Shown here one piece after another: positions 12,416-23,900 of a stretch of DNA of 64,000 nucleotides. The stretch is from Tubulanus polymorphus. Taxonomy: Eukaryota > Nemertea > Palaeonemertea > Tubulaniformes > Tubulanidae. Numbering within the stretch: position 1 is the first letter of the stretch; every line of letters starts with the position of its first letter. Location of the stretch: assembly GCF_964204645.1 (NCBI RefSeq), contig NC_134025.1, forward strand, positions 26,008,001-26,072,000. Reading direction: 5' to 3'. The notes beneath the pieces are model-generated. The model had not been told where the DNA came from and searched no databases. It worked only from the letters and a program-made list of their open reading frames with translations. The position numbers and the translations under genes were made by a program.

Positions 12416-13810
12416 CAATTGGTCGCCGATGCATTGTAAACCGCGCGTTGATTGGTCAATAATGACATCATTGTTATTTACGTTCTATTTTTAGTAATCA
12501 CATCCGGGTAATTTCAGCGGGCATGCCCAGTACTGTACGTGTATGTATTATACGGTGGTGGATGATTGAATGTAACTAACTCTGAAGTAGAACCACTGCT
12601 GTTGTGTTGTTGTTGGAATGTTTTCGGACGGGTGTAACTGTAGTCGTTATTCTAAGCCGAAATTAGGAGCATGAAGTGAAAGTTTGTCACTTTTTAAGGT
12701 CTGACTCGTCACACTCATCAACCACAGACAGTCTCACGTCAACAGTAGGCCCTAAATCATTTTAATAGGACCGGCGCAACATGCATGCAATGACTAGGCC
12801 GAATTTTGAAATACCAGTATTTATTTAAACAAACCTACTTAAGGGCACCGGTATTTTGAGGTTAGAACTAAAAGCTGACTTAATCATGTTATAGTTCAAA
12901 TATTGAGTTCTTATTTTTCATCATGAGCAACCTATCAAATTAGGCCCATTTTTAGTAGTGTTCATAATTATTAGCGTGACGCTTCTGATCAACTGATGTG
13001 AGTCTGTCATCTTTTTTCAAAGTGGAACGTAACCCATCAAGCGCCAAGCATCGATCTTACAACTTAGACCTAATATTTAATTTCATCCAGTTGATGGATG
13101 CCATATGGAATATCTGAGTTAGTTTGTTTAGCGGTCAGAGAATCGTTTCAGTCACTTAAACAAACGTAGTTTTTGGAGCAATAGCATAGGCCTACTTATG
13201 CAATTGGTCAAAGCCTTCTTTTAAGGCAGATTCAGATCGATTCTTGAATACTAGATAAGTCATGCAGCTGGAGCTTTTGTAATTATGATTTCCGTTTCCT
13301 GTTAGTGTTAGTACAAGAATTTCTATTCCCGAACAGAAATCTACCTCTAGTTGTTCGTTAATGATATATCTACAATACCAGGGCATGTCCAGGATTTTCA
13401 GCGGGGGGTCTTCCACCTGTGTAAAACTGGCCAAAGACCCAAACCAGAAAAGAAAATTGTGAATGCCGCAAGTCACCTAAAAATCTGGTTGGCTCTGGTA
13501 GGGGAAGTCTCTTGAAACAGGCGCCTGGTGTGGTTACATAAGGGCTATCATTGATTTAGTAACTCGTAAACAACTTATCTGACGTTGGTCTAGAAGACCA
13601 AATGCGTGCAATTGCCCTAGGCTTAGGGGCAAATTTATAATCCGGGTATGGAAAAAGTATGGAAAATGATATTGGCTAACCCGTGGGAACCCTGAACCAT
13701 GACAGTTGTCCGAGGATATATGCAAAATTTGTCCACTTTCTCGGCACTTATAGACCCTTACTGATAAATGAATTCTTTTATTCAGGATAGCACAGTACTA
13801 AGTAATAAAA
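12416..13810 (+). other. PPM1 promoter and 5' UTR region
   Basis: The stretch before the PP2C start codon is richer in G+C and CpG around 12420-12700 than the rest of the spacer, so the promoter and first non-coding exon are probably there. A splice acceptor at 13784-13785 begins the exon containing the ATG at 13811. I could not place the matching donor. No other gene is visible. Confidence 0.45.
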
Positions 13811-15937
13811 ATGGGAGCATTCTTAGACAAGCCTAAGACTGATAAAACTAACCAGCGCGGTGAAGGAAATGGATTACGTTATGGCCTTAGCAGTATGCAG
13901 GGATGGAGAGTTGAGATGGAGGATGCGCATTGTGCTGTTACGCAATTGCCGGCAAGATTAAAAGATTGGTCGTTTTTCGCCGTATTTGATGGGCATGCAG
14001 GTGCTAAGGTTTCGTTTTACTGTGCCGAACAACTGCTGGAGCACATTCTAACTAATGATGATTTTCGTAGTTCTCTACTCGACGCTCAACCCAGTCTGGA
14101 GAAAATCAAAAACGGCATACGCACCGGTTTCTTAGATTTGGATCGAAAAATGCGCGATATACCCGAAATTTCGAGCGGTGAAGATAAGAGTGGTTCAACT
14201 GCTGTTGGACTATTGATTTCGCCGCAGCAATTATTTTTTGCGAATTGCGGTGATTCGCGCGGCATTTTGATCCGCGACGGGAAAGTGGTTTATTCGACTA
14301 AAGACCATAAACCGAGCAATCCGGTGGAGAAAGAACGAATTCTTAACGCTGGCGGAAGCGTTATGATCCAACGAGTCAATGGATCGTTAGCCGTGTCGAG
14401 GGCGTTGGGCGACTATGAATACAAAGGCGTCATGGAGAAAGGTCAATGCGAACAAATGGTGTCCCCAGAACCGGAAATAGCAGTGTTAGATCGACAGCCA
14501 ACTGATGAAATCTGTGTTTTAGCCTGTGATGGAATCTGGGATGTCCTTTCGAATGAAGAACTCTGTGACTATGTTCGCAATCGAATGCAGCTCACTGACA
14601 GTTTAGAGGATATATGCAATCAAGTAGTTGATACCTGTCTATATAAGGTAAGCGTCAGTGCCAAAGAAATACTGTGAAAATCAATTTTGGTTGAAAGAAT
14701 TTTTTCTTGAATAATGGTTTGGTTGCAAAATGTGTAAATGCTGGAATTATTGGTTATTTCAGGGAAGTAAAGACAACATGAGCATCGTGCTCATAGCCTT
14801 TGAAGGTGCTCCAAGACTTTGTCCCGAAGCGGTAAAACAGGAAGAAGAATTAAACCAAAGGATAGGAAACAAAGTAAAAGGTAATCATTGCGTGATAGAT
14901 GACCACTTTCATTTGTTCCTTATACCTGTAAGCCTGCATTGATTGATATTGGTTTTGAGATTCTTAAAAATTATGTGCATCGCTCATTTTGTTGTTATTA
15001 TATTGTAGAAATCATGGAAACTTGTGACCCATATCCTCGCAATGTTTCGACGTTGATGCATGAATTGTCCCAAGTTGGTATAGAAGGTTTACCTCCCGGA
15101 GGAGGTTTACATGCGAAGTGAGTACGAGAAAATGTGATAAGTCTAATCTTGTGAAAGGATCTGTGATGTTTATGACATTGATGCAGGGAGAAAACTTGAT
15201 TGAAAACTTTTCTTTTTCAGACACAATACAATTGAGGAATTTTACCATAAATATCGTCCCATTACAGATAAAGACTCTGAATCGGTGAGAACTTCTTGAA
15301 AAGCCCATCTGGCCATCAAACATTTCAATTCACAACTAAAACTAATAATCTTCATTTTGCATACATAAAGGGTGGCCACTGACCTCAAAAACCTGGAAAA
15401 CTCAGGGAATCAGAAAATAATCTTGGATAATTCTATTGAAAAATGAATTGTTACATTTAAAAATGTAGAAGTTTATCACTCGGGGGATTTGTAAATGGGG
15501 TGGAAAGTAGCAACCCTGGTTAACATTATTGATGAAAATCATAAGTTCATATCAAGATTATTCATAAATAGTTCTGTGTTTAAAGCCGGCTAGTAAGGAA
15601 GCTCAGGTATTCACATTAAGGTCATCTTTGTTCTTGGCAAATTGTTAGGTGACATCTAGCTTCCTTTCACCCAGACGGTTGATTGAAGGTGTCGGTCACT
15701 CCTCAGTAGATTTGAATCAATTGCATTGATTGTATGTGATGTGGTAGTTTCTGGCTGTATGTATGTATATTAGTAGGACATGAACTGTGTTTTCTACAGG
15801 ACTTTGCACTCGATTCGGCCAACATTTCAGTAGTGTTAACGCGCATATATGATAATGCTTCTTACCTGCGGGTATATTTTATCACATTTGTGTTTTCGTT
15901 TCAGACCGAACAAGAGAAGTTTTGGGATGGTCCTTAA
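13811..15937 (+). CDS. PPM1A: PP2C-family Ser/Thr phosphatase, PPM1A/B type
   Basis: This is a metal-dependent protein phosphatase. Family members dephosphorylate kinases and SMADs in stress, TGF-beta and NF-kB signalling. Coding exons: 13811-14647, 14763-14880, 15009-15117, 15221-15284 and 15905-15937, giving 386 aa (human PPM1A 382). The first exon carries almost the whole catalytic domain. It starts MGAFLDKP, so Gly2 fits N-myristoylation as in PPM1A/B. Metal ligands are in place: Glu37/Asp38 in RVEMEDAH, Asp60-Gly61 in FDGHAG, Asp240 in LACDGIWDV and Asp283 in [25 protein letters not shown] is intact. The PPM1A/B helical C-terminal region is represented by the LPPGGGL block. The protein ends DGP. 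Sequence alone does not separate PPM1A from PPM1B, and one invertebrate gene may stand for both. A donor just after the stop (about 15947) suggests a spliced 3' UTR. Confidence 0.95.
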
Positions 15938-16673
15938 CATTAATAGGTAAAAATCACTATTGTTTAGTAATCACCCTGGAATTCTTTGATGACTGATTGT
16001 TAGAATTAGACATATAAATGTGTTTCTTTGATTTCTTTTTAGATTCAATGATTAAGTGCCAATTGATAAGTTATTCACCTAAATGCGGTTCAAATGTCAT
16101 CAATGATTCCGAACACGCTGACCATCATCATCAAGGAGCTACGTGGAAATCATACGAACAGTTGACTTAAATAACGTTGTAATGACACGATTATGAAAAG
16201 TGCATGATTTTTTGAATTGATTAATCATGAGGATAAGATTGACGACATTATTTCACTATTGAACACAATACACCATCAATGAGGGTTTGCTTTCGTGAAG
16301 AATGAAACACCATTCGATTTCAAGCTCAGTAAGCGAGCTCTGGTTAACGTATACTTCAGGTCTGTCAATTCAGGATCAAAGACGATCAGTCTTCCAGTGT
16401 AACTGATCAGGTGAAGCTTACTGACATCCAACTGAGATGGGATGTAGTATAACAGTTATCTGCATTGTCAATTGCGCCCATGCATTCAGTACCCCTGGAA
16501 AACCATCGCCACGCAACAACTGTGCTGAAATAGTAAATGTATATACCGGGGTACGGTAGGATCCCGTGTAAATTTAGTGTGTGATAGCGAAACAAGCTCG
16601 TTCGTTCATTGCGTGGTGGTGCATGAGATTCGTTTCCATCAAAGTCTTTAGTGAACACTATTAACTGTTCACT

Positions 16674-16728
16674 ATGATATATCTCGTAGTTCCAACGTGA
16701 GGACATTAGTCACTACGAGATATCTCAT
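16674..16728 (+). repeat. 17-bp stem hairpin in the PPM1 3' region
   Basis: Bases 16674-16690 and 16712-16728 are inverted copies with one mismatch, around a 21-base loop (core ATCTCGTAGT / ACTACGAGAT). It sits about 0.7 kb after the PPM1 stop and upstream of a poly(A) signal, so it could form in the mRNA. Confidence 0.6.
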
Positions 16729-16843
16729 ATAGGCAGATATGGAAGAATCGTCATGGCGTTTTAAAGCATTAGGTTATCAGCAATTCCCCCAGCTTCTTGT
16801 ATCATCGACCTAACTCATGGAATCATGACGCGTTTTTGTCAAA

Positions 16844-16849
16844 AATAAA
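16844..16849 (+). terminator. candidate poly(A) signal of PPM1
   Basis: AATAAA in a plausible setting, 0.9 kb after the stop codon and followed by A+T- and T-rich sequence. Later AATAAA copies could equally be used. Confidence 0.4.
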
Positions 16850-19800
16850 GGTGCAACTCATCCACTGGCTATGTATAGGTGTTTATACTGTGTAAATAAG
16901 GTATACATTAATCATATATATTATAAATAATTATTATATGTAGTTCTTATATGAAATTTGGTATGATAACGAAGTCATCTTAAAACAAAATTGTTCCTTG
17001 GTAAATTGATGCGTGTCTGAACAGATAACATCCGGTATAGAATTTGTTGAATTAAGGTTGGGTCTGTTTATCCGATCAGGTAAATTTGCCCGGGTGACAA
17101 AAAATCAAAATATTTGATAATTATTTTTGATGAGAATGTGATACAGGTTTTGATAAAACAGTTGTCTTACCAACAAGATAGTTCCTTTCCTGTTTTGCCT
17201 CTAAACAGTCTTATGTTATTGTGATTTCATATTAATAATTCAACATTTCAGTTGGTAATCAATTATATTCCCTATAGTGTATTGCTGTCTATTCCGTAAT
17301 TGGTCTTTTAAGTTTCGATATTTGATTAAGTCATAAAAAGTTTTACAGACATTTATCGAAATCACAGGATATGAAAACGTGAAGATTTTTTTGGAAACTG
17401 CTGAGATTTTCTATTTTGCTTCTATCAATCACTCTGTTCAGTCGCTGAGTCACTTAATGTCTTGTCAGAATTCTCGATCTTTGACAATTTTCCTTGGGAT
17501 TGGCAGTATGTAGCTTGTGAATTGGCAGCCCACTACTAGCCAATATAACTGACTTAGCAAGAGTTAGTTCGGGTTTTTCTTCCGCTGCAATATTCTAAGT
17601 TTTAACGCACATTCGTCGAAATAGAAATATGTAGATATAGTTTTCAACGTTTGAAGAATAGTCTGAACAAACTTCAAACCATCCCAAAAACTACTCCCTG
17701 GATGTTCAAATCCAACACTTTAATTGGCATCACTTCTAAGAGTCTTTTCAAGCTTTACTAATTTTGTCCTATGTATAACTGGTCTAAAGGTTTAGCCAAA
17801 TTTGTTTTGACGCAAATCTTGATTCTGTAACTGGGTTAATAGTATCAAAATTAGGTAATTATGGTATTGTTGTATGCTCGCCTAATGCAGCCGAAGATTG
17901 CATAGCAGATGCTCCATAGAAATATTCACACCATTCACTTAAACCGGTAAGCTTATAAACGAAGATGCATCGCTTTATGTGTGCTAAAATTTGAAATGAA
18001 CCATCAACCAAAAGTTGTTTGAAACTGTGATATATTGCGCACTCGGAAATCTATAACAGTATTATTCAACGGTGAATAAATGTTTGTTCAGACAAAAGGA
18101 AACCTCATGTCGTGCATTCGTTTCACTATCAAAGAAAAAGAGCAGTACAGAAGCATATTTCAGAGATATTGATCACCCGAACATCAGTTTCCGTAACTTA
18201 CCGACACGATATTTTGTATTCATTCAATTTAGTCTTGATATATTTGTTATGCTGTATTCAAGAACCTCCAATGCCCAATTTTCCTGAAGCCATAATGGAT
18301 GTGAATTGTTAAATTATTGAGAAAACATTGTCATAAGTAAATTATTCTGTTTAGTGAGACCGGGTCCAGACTTTTCTACTATTGATACTGACTGAATATT
18401 TGGCATAGCCAGGAAGGGTACATACAGATAAAATTCATCTGATATACTGGTATATGTAATGTAAACCAATAACAATGGTTCCAAGATATATTTGATTTAA
18501 ATTTGGGAATGTATTAACCTATGATCTATAGTCTAGGACCCGGTGTCCTGACAGTAGTCAAATAATATGTTATTTTATCTAGCATACTCCTGATATTGAT
18601 AGCTTATCGTGCATTCTTTAATCAAGACTGTGCTTTTAGTTATAAAATATCACCCTTCAGTTTAGTCTCTTGTACGAAGCTATTGCCATTTCAGTGCACC
18701 TAGTACCTCTTCAGCTGGATTTTCAACAAAAACAAGTGACTTGAGTGAGAACCAAGCTTTTGAGGTCAAACTTACTGAACTATTGTATGATATGTTAGGC
18801 AATGTCAAAGAGCCGTATTTTTCAATAATTACATGTATAATGTTTCTATCAATCAGGGGTTACTTAATAAAAGTATTTGAAACTTTATTTGAATTTCATT
18901 GCAGTTGTCTTAATGATTTATGGATATCAGATTGATTTCATAGCTGAGAAAATCTGTGTTAAACATCAGTTTGCTGTTCATTTTAAACTAAGCATGAAGT
19001 ATATTGAAATCAAGATCTTGAGACGTCAAAAGATGAATACGGGATTAAATCATGAATTGTTGAATAAAAATAGTCTTCAATACCGTAGATCATGGCTGTA
19101 GCATAATTTTCTCAGTCATTCTTTAAATGAACTAGCTCCTGTTAAATATTGTTATGAGCTGCATGTATTTTCAACCTCAGGTTATGTACATGATATTTTT
19201 AAGGGCAGGTCTCTAATCCTCTCTCTTGATCAAAGATTAGTTGGTGTGACATAATTCTAATTCCAGAGTTAGATCTCAATTTGAGGTTTGATATTTTTCA
19301 ACTATCGGCAGCAGCAAAATCTTAATCATTTGCCATTGTGTTAAGTTGATTGACATTGATGTATTGTTTTATGCTTCGAGCATAACTGTGAAGCTTCGAG
19401 GAAGGATTAAGGGAGTGCCCTTGAAATAAAGCCTGGATTTACATGATCCAAGCTATGTTGATCTTAAAAAAGAATGTTGATAAAGAATTGCTCTGTAAAT
19501 TCATGTATTTTATATTTGGCTTTATTTTTCAGATACGAGGGGCATTGAAATGATATTAAATCTTGTGTGAGATGGTTCTGTTAAACTAGTTAAGATAAAT
19601 AAAATTGACAGTTTCATTGAAATAGCTTTTAGCTTAGCTTGTTTTACACATATGTCAGGACTTAATGACACCGCCTCTTGAGGAAAGATTTTCTAAGAAC
19701 GTACTCTCCTAGTACAGCCCCCACGACCACATTTCTTTACCAGTACTGCAATGGGCTATCGTTCATCTTTTGAGCATCTTAGTTAAGGACTATAGCTGAA

Positions 19801-20971
19801 TAAATGCAAAACAAGGGCTTCTTAAGGAGAATGGATGGAATAATGCTCGTAGTCCAGAGTTATCGTTCATGGAAACCCCTAACCAGATAGTGTTTCTGGA
19901 TGGGAGATACACCTAATATGGTACATTCGAAATTGGCTACTACTGTGTCTTGTATTTAATCATCATCTTAATCATGATACAAGAGTCCATGTTATGACAA
20001 AGAAATTTCATACAACATACCTCATTTATTTGATTTAAAATAAAGATTTACAACATGATCTTCCAAAAATCGATATACATAAACTTCTAATAATATAATA
20101 ATAGATATATTGACTATACATATGGGATATACAAGAAATTCGCTTTTAATACCTAAAATATCCTTAAATTTCGATGAACCATGCTTAGAAATAAAGAAAG
20201 TGCAAGTTGGAGACAGCACGACTAGACCATACACCTACCACCAAACACTAGATTTTGATTATGCTAAAACTCCATTGATAAGTACATGAATTACGTTGTA
20301 TCACAGTTATAGACATGATGTAGTAGCGCTTACCAACTCTCTCATTCATAGAAAATAACCGGTAAGGCACATTGTGGATGAAGAAAACATAATATATTGG
20401 GGATACTGAAAATAATGGTAATTGGTACGATAAATATACTCTTTATATACAGTGATCAACAACTCAAAATTCATTTCCTATAATTATACAAATACAAATA
20501 TTTAATTATACTAAAAGTAAAATAATACCTGAATCAATAATGCTAGTGGTTGGTCTGATTACATTAGATAAGAAATGTCAATTTTCAATTGAAGAAAGTA
20601 TCATATCAAAAATTATATAGAATTTCACAGTACAAATATTTGAATTTTTGTTTTATACACGATATCGAAAATATCCTCTATGAAAAATGCAATTAATTAC
20701 CCATTACATTTGTCAACACATTTATAACTCTATTTACTAGGGAACGTTAATTCCATAAGATTAACAAAAGATTAACATAGCAGTATACATGTATAATGAT
20801 TAACTTCATGTGATAATATAGTTGATGCTGGCAATCACTTTTTGACAAAGTTTCTATTGCAGACATTTTATGAAATGATAAGCCAGTAGCATGCAGCACA
20901 AAAAACAGATTCTTTTCGAAAAATAAACTAGATCCTGTAGGAAATCAATTCTCGTGTTTGCAGGTGCCATT

Positions 20972-23900
20972 TCATAGATCAGAGGATTCCATTTCAGAAC
21001 CACCTACTTCAAAAGAAGGTTTTTCACTCCCATCAAACATAGGATTGTCTTTAGCATGTGGCGTATCATCAGTGTTCTTTAGTTCACTACTCGAATAAGC
21101 AGTTGCTCGTCCTGATTTCCGGCGATTGTAGAAAATTGCGAGCACACCAAACATAAGAATATCAACACCCATCAAAACAGCAAACACAAAGAACTGGACA
21201 GACTGGAAAAAATATAATTGGTACCAGTAATAACAACTCTTGTCAATATATGCCACATTGTGTGATGAAACTGTCACCTGAATATACACATTGCAGCAAA
21301 ATGTATTCATGGATAACAGCTGTGTATTTATTTGAGTCACTTCAGCAACTTACCATAGCTGTTAAATATTAATATACTGGTATGCTAAATTTCTGATAAA
21401 ACATTCTTCAATTATTCAAACATATCTTCAATCAATATGGCTTTTAGAAATAATGGTTGAATCACTACTTACCCTTATATTAACATCAAACTGAACTATC
21501 ATTTGATTTTCATTAGTGATCATAAATTAAATGTATTGTAATCTATTCCGACAACCAGGACCCATGAGAAGATAAATATGATGACTAAATTCGATAATTG
21601 AAATATTTGAATAAATAACAATTACCGTAATCAGTTAAATTGATTAGAACATGCTCCCAAGAGTATATAGGAGGGTGGGGCTGAGTTGATTTTATCTACA
21701 ATCTTACCGCACTATCAGAAATGGTGACAGTGGATGCAACAATAACAATAAGGTTACCAAAAGCTGTTGTTAACAAGAAGAAAGACTGCACGACCGATTT
21801 CATAGATACCGGAGCCTGAAAGTTTACAGAACAAAATTGATGAAAATACAGATAAATAAAGTACGAAATACTTACACCATGGCTCATACTTGTCATTTCA
21901 AATAACAATACGATCAAATTGCCGATAGCGATTGTCAATAACCACACAGCCATCAAAACTGATTTCATAGTTTTAGGAGCCTGTCATTGAAAGGAATTGA
22001 GAATCGTCAAAAAATCATTGATAAGTGATAAATATGCGATTAATGGATGTGTCATGAGCAAGAAATGAGTGTCTCCATGGCTCAGCTCTGACTGCATGCC
22101 TCCATAGGAGGTGTTTCAGAAGGGGTAGTTTGTTTGGTTCTGAGCTTCAATCTTACAATCCTTTTAATACAATCTTATTTGGATGAGAAAGGAATTTCAA
22201 TCAAATATGGTAAAAGGTGAAAGAAAATGGTACAATAGTTACCTCTGAATATGCAAATGAAAGACCAGTGACCGAAAAGAAGATCTCACCAATTGTAATA
22301 ATGACATATTGAGGTATCTGCAGTAACATTGAGATCTTGTTTGGATTGACATCAGTAAATGTTGCCAAAGAATTCTGTTTGACATACAAATGACACATTT
22401 TAACATTACAATACCACTGGGAACGACATCAATTTTTGAAAGATGTTTTCTAATTCGCTTACAGTTAGAATAATCACAGTATAAACACCGCCCATTCCAA
22501 GTTCAGGATCTACAGGAATAGTCCTATTGTTTATTATATGAGTACCATTATACACCGGAACTTTAAACTTGTAGCTAGAAATAGTAAGAATGATGTTGTT
22601 GATACATATCAATGATACTATTTAGTGATATAATGACAACTGACTTTCATTGTGTGACATGGATAACTTACATGGGATCAACAGAAATATATTCTGTCGG
22701 TACTGACTTTTTTACTCCATGGAAAACATACTTATCACCATAATACATAGTTCTATTAACAGTATCTGGGATTGAATCATCAATCATATAGACAACTCTG
22801 AAATTAATATTTGATGACATTTAATTTTGTCACCTCATTCTAAACTATTCAACTCATCAAACTTTAAATCTTACCTTACTCTTGCTAATCCTTTGTGTGG
22901 CTTTGTTAATTCATCATGCAACTAAAAAACAATGTACCAATGAAATCTCAATTTTCTTCTAGCTTTTCAACCCCAAGGTATCATACTTAAAAAGACCTAC
23001 TGTTTGAATAACAATGTTTCCAGCAGTAGGTTCTGACACCATCAATGTTGTTTCATTATTTCCTAAATGAACTACTTGATTTTTCTTTGATATATCAACA
23101 CCATTTGGGCAGTGAAGAGTAATGTTCAATGACACATCACCAGATGTGGTCAGTATAGATGGAGTATCCTGAAAATATTGAATAGAATAGAATTTTTAGT
23201 CTAGATTCTACAGATGTAGAAAAACATTACATGTTACCAGTAGGCCTACTTACAGTTAGAGGCGGTACAGGGTTTTCAGATATGTAGAATGGGCTTCTAA
23301 TATCCATAGTGCAGTTTTGTACAACATTTGAAAACTTAACACGACTTTCACCCATTTGAAGCTGTGGTACTATTGTTTTCTAGAAATATACATTGATGAA
23401 ATGTTCATGCAAAAACATACTAAACTTGGACGGCAGAAGATTCGCAAAAAATTGTTCCGAAAAACACAACTTACATCAATACTAATTTGGACAAATCCTG
23501 CCATTACAAACGCTAAAGCTGCCAGTGCCATGCCAAGTACCATTTTCAGTAACGGTCTATAATAGAGGTAGATTTATATCACCAACAAATTCAATCTTGA
23601 TTTTAAATTGCTGTTCATATTTATTACTGAAGACAAATCTAAATGAATTCTATACATACCTATTCATTTTACACTTAGTCATAAGAGGATAAAGACAACT
23701 TTCAAATATCGGAATGAATATGATGATGAGTATAGTGTTGATTGCCTAAAAATCAAACAAAATCATAATATTTGGTAAATGAAATCAAGAACTTCTCTAT
23801 TTGATTGAAATTTCTATATGTACTACTATTGGTTTTCATTTCTGGATACAGCAATAAACATAGTTATGCAAATGCCCCACCTGTATTTGATCTGGTTTGA

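Larger units (their letters stand above)
15938..20971. other. 3' UTR of PPM1 and convergent spacer
   Basis: This 5-kb A+T-rich stretch lies between two convergent genes. Its left part is probably the PPM1 3' UTR, with candidate poly(A) signals at 16844-16849, about 19425 and about 19594. Its right part should hold the 3' UTR of the transporter. Open frames on both strands are short and unlike any protein I recognise. Confidence 0.5.
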
